Below, in pieces: positions 26,283-33,757 of a stretch of DNA of 64,000 nucleotides. Below the pieces are notes generated by a model that saw only the letters and a list, made by a program, of their open reading frames with translations, was not told the DNA's origin and made no database searches. The translations under genes were made by a program, and so were the position numbers. The DNA is from VAXT01 sp963698015. Its GTDB lineage: Bacteria; Actinomycetota; Thermoleophilia; Gaiellales; Gaiellaceae. Location: the NCBI GenBank assembly GCA_963698015.1, contig OY969109.1, positions 2,232,001 to 2,296,000 of the forward strand. Direction: 5' to 3'. The stretch's first letter is position 1, and every line of letters begins with the position of its first letter.

Positions 26283-26313
26283 AGATGCCACATTTTCGCG
26301 GTCGTCGGGCGGC

Positions 26314-26319
26314 TAACGT
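26314..26319 (+). promoter_or_regulatory. -10 box before the small acidic protein gene
   Basis: TAACGT lies 7 nt before GTG 26327, matching the leaderless pattern and deciding the start of this small gene. Confidence 0.35.
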
Positions 26320-26326
26320 GGAAGCC

Positions 26327-26551
26327 GTGGAGAAGGAGCGGGCGATCCTGGAACGGCTCGAGAGGATCGACGGCCTGCGCAGCGAGGACGCGCCGGCGGG
26401 CGTCCTGCTCGACGAGGTGCGCGCGCTGCTCTCCGACGCCGAGGACTGGGTCCGCGAGGATCAGGTGCCGTCACGCACCGAGGACGCGGTCCACCGCGCG
26501 AGGGAGGCGCTCGCCGCGGGCGAGAGCGTGCTCGTCGCCCCGCGATCCTGA
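26327..26551 (+). CDS. Small helical acidic protein
   Basis: About 74 residues: MEKERAILERLERIDGLRSE, a heptad-like helix, then LLDEVRALLSDAEDWVREDQ and EDAVHRAREALAAGESVL. An ATG at 26285 would add 14 residues, but a TAACGT box 7 nt upstream of GTG 26327 favours the shorter form. It looks like a soluble helical bundle or coiled coil. It precedes parA by about 100 nt. Family unknown. Confidence 0.6.
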   Translation: MEKERAILERLERIDGLRSEDAPAGVLLDEVRALLSDAEDWVREDQVPSRTEDAVHRAREALAAGESVLVAPRS

Positions 26552-26653
26552 AAACCCCAGCATGAGGGGCCGAATCCTGTTCGCAGACGAGGTTTTGCTG
26601 CACAATGGATGCGTGCAGGACTGCACGAAGGCCGGTCGAAGTGGGGACGCGTC

Positions 26654-27517
26654 ATGGGGCTGACGCGCCTTCTTTCGCGACCGCTGATGCGGGAACAGGA
26701 ATCCGAGGACCAGACGTCTTCGCCTGAAACCGGCGAGCCGCCGCGCGAGGCGGAGGTCATCGCCTTCGCGAACCAGAAGGGCGGGGTCGCGAAGACGACG
26801 TCGACGCTGAACCTCGCCGCCGCGCTCTCGGAGCAGGAGTACGGCGTCCTGTGCGTCGACATGGACCCTCAGGGCAACCTGACGATGAGCCAGGGCCTGA
26901 ACCCGGACTCGATCGATCGCTCGATGTTCGACGTCCTCGTCCATCGCCTGCCGATCGAGAACGTGATCGAGCACCGGGAGGTCGACCTCGCCGTCTCGTC
27001 GATCGACCTCGCCGGCGCGGAGCTCGCGCTCTCGAGCATGATCGGCCGCGAGCGGGCGCTCGAGAAGGCGCTGGGCGCGGTCAAGGGTAACTACGACTAC
27101 GTCCTCATCGACACGCCGCCGTCGCTCGGCCTGCTGACCATCAACGCGCTAGTCGCGGCCGATCACGTGATCGTGCCCGTCCAGTGCGAGTACCTCTCGC
27201 TGCGCGGGCTCGTCCAGCTGGAGAACACGCTGGCCATGATCCGCGAGAACCTGAACCCGAACGTCGCGATCATGGGCATCCTGCCGACGATGTTCGACAA
27301 GCGGACGCTCCACGCGCGCGAGGCGGTCGAGATCCTCGAGGAGAACTTCGGCGACCTCGTCTTCAAGACGCGGATCAAGAAGACGATCCGCTACGCGGAG
27401 GCGCCCGTCAAAGGCACGTCCGTTCTCAAGTACGACCCGACCGGGAAAGCCGCGAATGCGTACCGCGATCTGGCGAAGGAGGTTCTGAGTGGCGCGAAAG
27501 CGCGCCAGCATGCGTGA
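26654..27517 (+). CDS. parA: ParA-family ATPase
   Basis: 287 residues from ATG 26654 (an in-frame upstream start at 26609 exists but adds an unconserved 15 residues). After a 33-residue N-terminal tail comes the deviant Walker A KGGVAKTTS (42-50), then VLCVDMDPQGNLT (Walker A'), and DYVLIDTPPSLGLLT (Walker B). These ATPases move DNA or cellular cargo by dimerising on DNA. No parB gene follows; instead an FtsZ gene overlaps its 3' end by 29 nt. That pairing suggests a role in placing the division ring, like MipZ or MinD, as well as or instead of chromosome partition. Confidence 0.92.
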   Translation: MGLTRLLSRPLMREQESEDQTSSPETGEPPREAEVIAFANQKGGVAKTTSTLNLAAALSEQEYGVLCVDMDPQGNLTMSQGLNPDSIDRSMFDVLVHRLPIENVIEHREVDLAVSSIDLAGAELALSSMIGRERALEKALGAVKGNYDYVLIDTPPSLGLLTINALVAADHVIVPVQCEYLSLRGLVQLENTLAMIRENLNPNVAIMGILPTMFDKRTLHAREAVEILEENFGDLVFKTRIKKTIRYAEAPVKGTSVLKYDPTGKAANAYRDLAKEVLSGAKARQHA

Positions 27518-28805
27518 GGGCCCGCTCGCGGAGCTCTTCCGGGCGACGGAAGCCGCGCAGCGCCAGTCGAAGAACCAGCCCGACCCGGAGCCGGAGGCCG
27601 ACGCTCGGGTCGAGCCGCTCGAGGAGACGGTCGAGCACGCCCCTCCGTTCGAACCGATTGTCGAGTCGGAGCCCGAGCCTAAAGCTGCTCCCGCGCCCAA
27701 GCCCGACCTGCGCCCCGTCGAGGAGCTGCCGCGGATCGAGGCGCTGCCCGAGCCTGCGCCGCGCCTGCATCGCTCGACGCACTCGGAGCCGGGCGCCTAC
27801 CTCGCCGTGATCCGCGTCGTCGGAGTCGGCGGCGCGGGGCTGAACGCGATCAACCGGATGATCGACGCGGGCATCTCGGACGTCGAGTTCGTCGCCGTCA
27901 ACACGGACATCCAGCAGCTCGCGCTCGCGGATGCGCCGGTCAAGATCCACATCGGACGCGAGCTGACCCAGGGCCTCGGCTCCGGTGCGTCGGCCGACCT
28001 CGGGCGCCGGGCGGCCGAGGAGTCGTACGACCAGGTCAAGCGCGCGCTGCGCGGCTCGGACATGGTCTTCGTGACCGCGGGCGAGGGCGGCGGGACCGGG
28101 TCCGGCGGCGCGCCGGTCGTCGCGCGCATCGCGAGGGAGCTCGGTGCGCTCACGGTGGGGATCGTGACGACGCCGTTCCATTTCGAGGGCACGAAACGCC
28201 GCGCCCAGGCGGCCGAGGGCATCGAGGCGCTCCGCGAGAACTGCGACACGGTGATCGTGATCCCGAACGACAAGCTGCTCGAGGTGCTCGACGAGAAGAC
28301 GACGATGCTCGACGCCTTCCGCATCGCGGACGACGTGCTGCGCCAGGGCGTTCAGGGCATCTGCGACCTGATCACGATGCCCGGCATCATCAACCTCGAC
28401 TTCGCCGACGTGAAGACGATCATGAAGGACGCCGGCACGGCGCTGATGGGCATCGGCTACGCGACAGGCGACGAGCGCGCGGTGCGGGCAGCCGAGAGCG
28501 CGCTCAGCTCACCGCTCATCGACACCGAGCTCGTCGGCGCGCGCGGGATCCTGCTCTCGATCGCGGGCGGCGACGATCTCTCGCTCTTCGAGGTCAACGA
28601 AGCGGCCGAGGTCGTGCGCCGCGGCGCCCGCGACGACACGAACATCATCTTCGGCGCGACGATCGACGAGCGGCTGACAGGTCAGGTCTGGATCACGGTC
28701 ATCGCGACCGGCCTCTCGGGGGCGGTCGGAGGGAAGAGCTCGGGCGGCGAGCGCCCGCGCCGGGAGGCCGATCCGCTCGAGCCGCCCGCGTTCCTTACGG
28801 ATTAG
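27489..28805 (+). CDS. ftsZ: FtsZ with a long N-terminal extension
   Basis: 438 residues from GTG 27489, preceded by GGAGG inside the parA end. Residues 1-104 are an unusual Pro/Glu-rich extension (for example QPDPEPEADARVEPLEE). The tubulin-like GTPase starts at VIRVVGVGGAGLNAINRM (about 106). The signature is GEGGGTGSGGAPV, against the usual GMGGGTGTGAAPV. The T7 loop NLDFADVKTIM and the assembly residues are intact. The C-terminal PLEPPAFLTD resembles the FtsZ tail peptide that binds SepF/FtsA. It should form the division ring. No dcw-cluster genes are near, so this is a relocated or second ftsZ. Confidence 0.9.
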   Translation: MARKRASMREGPLAELFRATEAAQRQSKNQPDPEPEADARVEPLEETVEHAPPFEPIVESEPEPKAAPAPKPDLRPVEELPRIEALPEPAPRLHRSTHSEPGAYLAVIRVVGVGGAGLNAINRMIDAGISDVEFVAVNTDIQQLALADAPVKIHIGRELTQGLGSGASADLGRRAAEESYDQVKRALRGSDMVFVTAGEGGGTGSGGAPVVARIARELGALTVGIVTTPFHFEGTKRRAQAAEGIEALRENCDTVIVIPNDKLLEVLDEKTTMLDAFRIADDVLRQGVQGICDLITMPGIINLDFADVKTIMKDAGTALMGIGYATGDERAVRAAESALSSPLIDTELVGARGILLSIAGGDDLSLFEVNEAAEVVRRGARDDTNIIFGATIDERLTGQVWITVIATGLSGAVGGKSSGGERPRREADPLEPPAFLTD

Positions 28806-30426
28806 CCGGTAGCCCGCAGTCGCTCGACGTGTTGGCGCCGACCATCGCGGCCAGCGCGCGTGTGGCCTTGACCTTGAACTGGAGCACGATCCGCCCACGG
28901 CGTTGTGAATCGACGCGCAGCATTCCGTCGTCGCCCTTCGAGACGCAGCCTGTGTCGTTGACCGCGCTCCAGTACGGCGAGTAGCGGACGGCGACCCGGT
29001 AGTGCCCGGGTGAGCCGACTTCCATCACCATCTGGGTCTGTCCGAGCCTGAGCATCCTCGCCGGGCCCTGTCCGGTCACGATCGGCTGCGGGCTCGGCAC
29101 CTCGTAGACCGTGATGTGCCTCGTGTTGTGCACGGGGATGAGGCCTGAGCGGCCGTTGCGGATGAGCAACGCCTCCTGTTTCGCGCTGTAGTCGGTGGGC
29201 GCGTCCGTGAGGAGGACGTAGCGGACGCCGAGGCTCCGGAGCCACGCACGGTAGGTCGTGCCGGTGAGGTTGTCGTAGAGCACCTCGTTCTGCGGGAAGT
29301 CGTCCTGCCGGAACCACCCGCGTGTGAGCGGAATCCCGGCCCGCGGGAGATAGACGGCCGCCCAGTGGCCCGCGGTGTCGACCGCCTCGACCCGGTAGGA
29401 GGGCGTCAGGTGCTTGTGCAGGTACCTCGCCGCGGGCTGCCAGTACACAGCGCTCGCGGCCTCGTGCTCACGTGCGCTGCGGGAGAGCGCCCAGGCATGC
29501 GGGCCGAGGTTCCAGACCGCGGCCAGCACGAGCACGAGCGCCGCGACGGGCAGTGGGCGCCAGCGTCTGAGCGAGAGCACGAGCACCGCGATCGGAAGCG
29601 CGGCGAGCCGGACGCGGGCGATGTTCTCGCCGAGCGGGGTCGTCAAGGCGTACGTGGCGAGGCTGACGACTCCGTAGGCGATGAAGAACCAGCGGAGCGC
29701 GTTTGCGTACTCGACGCGCCACGTGAGTAGCGCCCCGAGGACGCAGAAGGTCAGGATGCAGAGGAGCTCGAACACGGAGAACGGGTAGTGGCCGCCGTCG
29801 GCGAACGCGCGCATGAGCAGGAACTGGCAGGCGCTGACGAAGAGGAGGATCGCCGCCGGAGCGATCAGCCGCCGGCCGCGCTCGAGCATCCCCAGCCCGA
29901 TCCCCGCGAGGAAGATCGCCAGCATGAGGAACGCGAGGGGGCTTGCGGCCACCGTCAGGACGGCGAGCACGCCGAACCACCAGCGCTTCCCGGCTTGGAG
30001 TGCGACCAGCGCCAGGAGGCCGAGCGCGAAGCCGAGCGCGAACGGGAACGCGGCCGAGATGACGAGCAGCGACCAGACGACCGCGAACGTCCGGCTCGAC
30101 CAGCGTGCGAGCGGTCCGAACTGCCTGCAGACGACGATCGCGAACGCCAGCGCGGCGATGCCGATCGAGACGATCGCGAGCGCTCTGATCCCGAACACCG
30201 CGGCCAGCGGGTAGTAGAGGACGCTGTACGTGACGAAGCCGTAGCGCCCGCCGTACCAGAAGTTGTTCCAGAGCTGGAACCCGTGATGGAGGAAGACCGT
30301 CCGCTGGTAGACATGCGCAGCGAGGTCGTTCCCGGGGGGGCCCAACCAGATGAGCAATGCTGCGAGCGAAGCGGCCGAGCCGGCTGCGAGCATCGCTTCG
30401 CGCAGGAGGAAATGCGCGCGGTCCAA
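28795..30426 (-). CDS. Polytopic membrane protein (GT-C-like)
   Basis: 543 residues from TTG 30426. About ten membrane helices fill residues 10-330 (AMLAAGSAASLAALLIWLG, AVVWSLLVISAAFPFALGFA, LPVAALVLVLAAVWNLG and others). The first loop, HGFQLWNNFWYGGRYGF, resembles the acceptor loop of membrane-bound GT-C glycosyltransferases. Residues 340-540 form a soluble extracellular domain with LRSLGVRYVLLTDAP. Glycosyl transfer from a polyprenyl donor is possible but not proven. The stop codon overlaps the end of ftsZ by 11 nt on the opposite strand. Confidence 0.7.
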   Translation of the reverse strand: MDRAHFLLREAMLAAGSAASLAALLIWLGPPGNDLAAHVYQRTVFLHHGFQLWNNFWYGGRYGFVTYSVLYYPLAAVFGIRALAIVSIGIAALAFAIVVCRQFGPLARWSSRTFAVVWSLLVISAAFPFALGFALGLLALVALQAGKRWWFGVLAVLTVAASPLAFLMLAIFLAGIGLGMLERGRRLIAPAAILLFVSACQFLLMRAFADGGHYPFSVFELLCILTFCVLGALLTWRVEYANALRWFFIAYGVVSLATYALTTPLGENIARVRLAALPIAVLVLSLRRWRPLPVAALVLVLAAVWNLGPHAWALSRSAREHEAASAVYWQPAARYLHKHLTPSYRVEAVDTAGHWAAVYLPRAGIPLTRGWFRQDDFPQNEVLYDNLTGTTYRAWLRSLGVRYVLLTDAPTDYSAKQEALLIRNGRSGLIPVHNTRHITVYEVPSPQPIVTGQGPARMLRLGQTQMVMEVGSPGHYRVAVRYSPYWSAVNDTGCVSKGDDGMLRVDSQRRGRIVLQFKVKATRALAAMVGANTSSDCGLPANP

Positions 30427-30470
30427 GTCCGGGGAAGCCTAGCGCGCGCAGAGGCGGGCTCGCCCCTCAT

Positions 30471-30503
30471 GGACGCGTCCGGTGCCTGGCACCGGACATG
30501 GCC
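30471..30503. repeat. 33-bp palindrome, copy B1 (between divergent genes)
   Basis: GGACGCGTCC (30471-30480), core GGTGCCTGGCACC (30481-30493), GGACATGGCC (30494-30503). It has the same outer boxes as the 35-bp family but a different core and no spacer bases. It lies in the 106-bp gap between the membrane protein and gamma-glutamyltransferase genes. Confidence 0.75.
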
Positions 30504-30519
30504 GGCCCGGGCCCGGCTT

Positions 30520-30525
30520 TACGCT
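30520..30525 (+). promoter_or_regulatory. -10 box, leaderless ggt gene
   Basis: TACGCT lies 7 nt before ATG 30533 and no Shine-Dalgarno sequence is present. Confidence 0.5.
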
Positions 30526-30532
30526 TTGCGCG

Positions 30533-32098
30533 ATGAGAGGGGCGATCGCAGCGGGCCACATGCTGACCGCCGAGGCCGGGGCGGAGATCCTCGCCGAGGG
30601 CGGCAACGCGGTCGACGCCTGCCTCGCCGCAGCCTTCGTCTCCTGGGTCGCCGAGAGCCCGCTCACGGGCCCGGCGGCCGGCGGGTTCCTGCTCGTCCAC
30701 CGGGCGCGGGACCGAAGCGACCGCCTGCTCGACTTCTTCGTGTCCGTGCCCGGCCGCGGGTCGACTCGGCCGCCGCAGCCGCATATGGAGTCGGTCGACA
30801 TCGACTTCGACGGCTCCTCCTCGCAGGTGTTCCTGATCGGGCCAGGGTCGTGCGCCGTGCCTGGCGCGCTCGCCGGGCTCGAGGCCGCGCACGCGCGCTA
30901 CGCGACGCTTCCGTGGCGCCGCCTCCTCGAGCCCGCGATCGCGCTCGCGCGGGCAGGCGTCGAGCTGACGCCCCAGCAGGCGTACCTGCACGCGATCGTC
31001 GATCTGATCCTGCGGCACGCGCCCGAGGGACGCGCGATCTACGGAGAGCACGGCCGGAAGCGCGCGGGCGAGCGGATCGTCATGGACGACCTCGCTGCGA
31101 CGCTCGAGGTGCTCGCCGAGGGTGGCGCCCGGGAGCTCTACGCGGGAGAACTGGGCCGCGAGCTGGTGGGTTGCCTGGCCGGGAACGGCGGTCTGATCAC
31201 GCGCCAGGACCTGGCCGACTACCGCGTCATCTGGCGCCGGCCGATCCGGGTCCCGTACGAGGGCCACGAGTTCGTGTCCAACCCCCCGCCGTCCTCGGGC
31301 GGGATCCTGATCGGGTACGGGCTCTCGCTCCTCGACCGGCTTTCGACGGACGACGAGCCGGGCAGCGCCTCGGCGATCGGAATGCTTGTCGACGTGATGC
31401 GGGAGCAGCTCCGGGCGCGCGGCGGGAGCTTCGCGGGCGACCTCCAGCGCGGCGGGCTCGCGGGGCGGCTCTACTCGGACGACAACCTGAGGGCGGCGCT
31501 CGCGCGCATGAAGGAGCGCGAGAGCGAGCCTTCGGAGCCCACGGGCGCGCCGGGAACGACGCAGATCTCCGTCGTCGACGAGCGCGGCAACGCTGCGTCC
31601 CTGACGGCTTCGATCGGGTCCGGCTCGGGCGTGATCGTGCCGGGCACCGGGATCCACCTGAACAACATGCTCGGCGAGTACGACCTCAACCCGCCCGGCC
31701 GGCAGGCGCGACCGGGGGCGAGGCTGACGAGCATGATGGCGCCGTCGATCGCGCTCGACGACGGGCGCCCGCGGCTCGTGGTGGGCAGCGCGGGCTCGAT
31801 CAGGCTCCGTGGCGCGATCCTCCAGATCGTCGTCAACGTCCTCCATCACGGGCTGCCCGTCGAGGAGGCGATCGAGGCGCCGCGCATCCATTTCGAAGAC
31901 GGGCAGGTGCACTGCGAAGGAGGCGCCGACCCCGCCGAGCTGGACCGGCTGGAGGCGCGCGGCTACGACCTCGTCCGCTGGCGCAGGCGCAATCTCTATT
32001 TCGGCGGCGCGGCGGCCGTCGAGCGCAGAGCCGACGGCGGCCTCGCTGCAGCGGGCGACCCGCGCCGGGGCGGGCATGGCATCGTCGTCCCAGCATGA
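30533..32098 (+). CDS. ggt: Gamma-glutamyltransferase-like Ntn hydrolase
   Basis: 521 residues. It starts MRGAIAAGHMLTAEAGAEIL with GGNAVDACLAAAF, the GGT N-terminal signature. The self-cleavage site is GTTQISVVDERGNAAS with the catalytic Thr at about 343; the usual His after it is Gln. The C-terminal GSGVIVPGTGIHLNNML and SSGGxL motif (PPPSSGGIL) are kept. Known members cleave gamma-glutamyl bonds of glutathione or, in GGT-like groups, other amides. There is no signal peptide, so this is likely cytoplasmic, unlike classical GGT. It overlaps the next gene by ATGA. Confidence 0.88.
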   Translation: MRGAIAAGHMLTAEAGAEILAEGGNAVDACLAAAFVSWVAESPLTGPAAGGFLLVHRARDRSDRLLDFFVSVPGRGSTRPPQPHMESVDIDFDGSSSQVFLIGPGSCAVPGALAGLEAAHARYATLPWRRLLEPAIALARAGVELTPQQAYLHAIVDLILRHAPEGRAIYGEHGRKRAGERIVMDDLAATLEVLAEGGARELYAGELGRELVGCLAGNGGLITRQDLADYRVIWRRPIRVPYEGHEFVSNPPPSSGGILIGYGLSLLDRLSTDDEPGSASAIGMLVDVMREQLRARGGSFAGDLQRGGLAGRLYSDDNLRAALARMKERESEPSEPTGAPGTTQISVVDERGNAASLTASIGSGSGVIVPGTGIHLNNMLGEYDLNPPGRQARPGARLTSMMAPSIALDDGRPRLVVGSAGSIRLRGAILQIVVNVLHHGLPVEEAIEAPRIHFEDGQVHCEGGADPAELDRLEARGYDLVRWRRRNLYFGGAAAVERRADGGLAAAGDPRRGGHGIVVPA

Positions 32099-32595
32099 GC
32101 GACTGGCTGATCGTCCGCCCCGCCGTCCCCGCCGACGCCGACGCGCTCGTCGAGCTCGGCCTCGGCGTCGCGGGCGAGCCGGAGCTCTGGCTGACCTACG
32201 ACCGGACCCGCGGCGACGAGCGGCGCAACGTGCGCGGCGTCCAGCGGGACGCGAACGTGGCCGTGCTCGTCGCAGAGACCGCGGAGGGCATCGTCGGACG
32301 TCTCTCGATCGCGCGTGACCGCAGCCCGCTCAGCCGCCACGTGGCCGAGTTCGGGTTGATGGTCGCGGCCGGAGCGCGGCGACGAGGGATCGGGTCGGCA
32401 CTGATCGAGGAGGCGATGAAGTGGGCGAGGAGCCTGGGGGTGGTCAAGCTCGAGCTGACGGTCTTCCCGCACAACGCGCCCGCGATCGCGCTCTACCGGA
32501 AGCTCGGGTTCCGCGATGAGGGGATCCTGCGCCGTCGTTACTTCATCGAGGGCCGCTACATCGACGCGATGTTGATGGGCCTCGACCTCGACTAG
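32095..32595 (+). CDS. GNAT N-acetyltransferase
   Basis: 166 residues starting at ATG 32095, overlapping the ggt stop (ATGA), so the two are translationally coupled. The acetyl-CoA motif is FGLMVAAGARRRGIGSALIEEAMKWA, and motif B has NAPAIALYRKLGFRDEG. It is of the RimI/YhbS type, which acetylates amines of small molecules or proteins. It ends RRRYFIEGRYIDAMLMGL, as in amino-group acetyltransferases of this class. Substrate unknown. Confidence 0.88.
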   Translation: MSDWLIVRPAVPADADALVELGLGVAGEPELWLTYDRTRGDERRNVRGVQRDANVAVLVAETAEGIVGRLSIARDRSPLSRHVAEFGLMVAAGARRRGIGSALIEEAMKWARSLGVVKLELTVFPHNAPAIALYRKLGFRDEGILRRRYFIEGRYIDAMLMGLDLD

Positions 32596-32598
32596 AGT
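32593..32598 (+). promoter_or_regulatory. -10 box before hisC
   Basis: TAGAGT lies 6 nt before ATG 32605 and overlaps the stop of the GNAT gene. Leaderless start likely. Confidence 0.4.
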
Positions 32599-32604
32599 CG
32601 AACG

Positions 32605-33726
32605 ATGAGCTTCGCCGAGATTGCTGATTCGTTCTTCAAGCCCGCCGTTCGGGACATCGTCCCGTACGAGCCGGGCAAGCCCCTGTCCGAGGTGAAGCGC
32701 GAGCTCGGGCTGGAGCAGGTCGTCAAGCTCGCGTCCAACGAGGGGCCGTTCGGGCCGTTCCCGGCGGCGATGGAGGCGATCGCGCGCGGCGCCGAGACGC
32801 TGAACCGCTATCCCGACGGCGGCTCCTACCAGCTGCGCACGGCGCTCGCGGAGCTGCACGACGTTCGCTTCGAGGAGGTCGCGCCGGGCGCCGGCTCCGA
32901 CGGGGTCGTCGACTACCTCTCGCAGCTCGCGCTCGACCCGGGCGACGAGATCGTCTGCGGCTGGCCCTCCTTCCCGAGCTATGTGATCGACGCGCTAAAG
33001 CTCGGAGCGGTGCCGAAGCGCGTGCCGCTCCGCGACCATCGCTACGACCTCGACGCGATGCTCGGGGCGATCGGGCCGCGCACGAAGCTCGTCTACGTCT
33101 GCCACCCGAACAACCCGACCGGGACGATGAACACGCGGTCCGAATTGGACATGTTCCTGGACCAGGTCCCTGGACATGTCCTGACTGTCCTCGACCAGGC
33201 GTACTACGAGTACATCGACGACCCCGAGTACGTCGACGGGCTCGAGTACCTGAAGGCGGGGCGGAAGGTCGTCGTCCTGCGCACCTTCTCGAAGATCTAC
33301 GGGCTCGCCGGGCTGCGGGTCGGGTACGCGGTCGCGCCGGAGGAGGTCGTGACCGCGATCGGCAAGGTGCGGCGGGCGTTCGACGTCAACTCGACGGCCC
33401 AGGACGCCGCGGTCGCGAGCCTCGACGCGCCGGACGAGCTCGCGCGGCGCCGGACGCTGAACGCGGAGGGGCTCGTCCAGCTCGACCGGATCATGCGCGA
33501 GCACGGCCTCGAGCCTCCGCCGTCGGTGGCGAACTTCCTGTTCGCCGAGGTCGGCGAGGACTCGCGCCCCCTTTTCGAGCAGCTGCTCCGCGAGGGCGTC
33601 ATCGTCCGCCCGGCCGGCGGCTTCGGCGCTCCAGGCGCGATCCGGGTGACGGTCGGAACCCCCGAGGAAAACGAGCAGTTCGGCGAGGCCCTGGGGCGGG
33701 TGCTCAGCGCCGCAACGCGTCGATAA
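32605..33726 (+). CDS. hisC: Histidinol-phosphate aminotransferase
   Basis: 373 residues of the class I/II PLP fold. FSEIADSFFKPAVRDIVPYEPGK opens the HisC family; KLASNEGPFGP, CHPNNPTGT and LRTFSKIYGLAGLRVGY (PLP Lys about 229) are the core motifs. It transfers an amino group from glutamate to imidazole-acetol phosphate in histidine synthesis, or acts on phenylpyruvate. The family length is kept although a 35-bp palindrome (33147-33181) encodes residues 181-192 (ELDMFLDQVPGHV). No other his genes are nearby. Confidence 0.88.
   Translation: MSFAEIADSFFKPAVRDIVPYEPGKPLSEVKRELGLEQVVKLASNEGPFGPFPAAMEAIARGAETLNRYPDGGSYQLRTALAELHDVRFEEVAPGAGSDGVVDYLSQLALDPGDEIVCGWPSFPSYVIDALKLGAVPKRVPLRDHRYDLDAMLGAIGPRTKLVYVCHPNNPTGTMNTRSELDMFLDQVPGHVLTVLDQAYYEYIDDPEYVDGLEYLKAGRKVVVLRTFSKIYGLAGLRVGYAVAPEEVVTAIGKVRRAFDVNSTAQDAAVASLDAPDELARRRTLNAEGLVQLDRIMREHGLEPPPSVANFLFAEVGEDSRPLFEQLLREGVIVRPAGGFGAPGAIRVTVGTPEENEQFGEALGRVLSAATRR
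33147..33181. repeat. 35-bp palindrome, copy A3 (in hisC)
   Basis: Left box GGACATGTTC, core TGGACCAGGTCCC at 33158-33170, right box GGACATGTCC at 33172-33181, with one spacer base on each side. One mismatch in the left box and one in the core. It is translated as LDMFLDQVPGHV. Confidence 0.8.
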
Positions 33727-33757
33727 CGGTCACGGCGGCAAAGCCGCTATGACCTCT

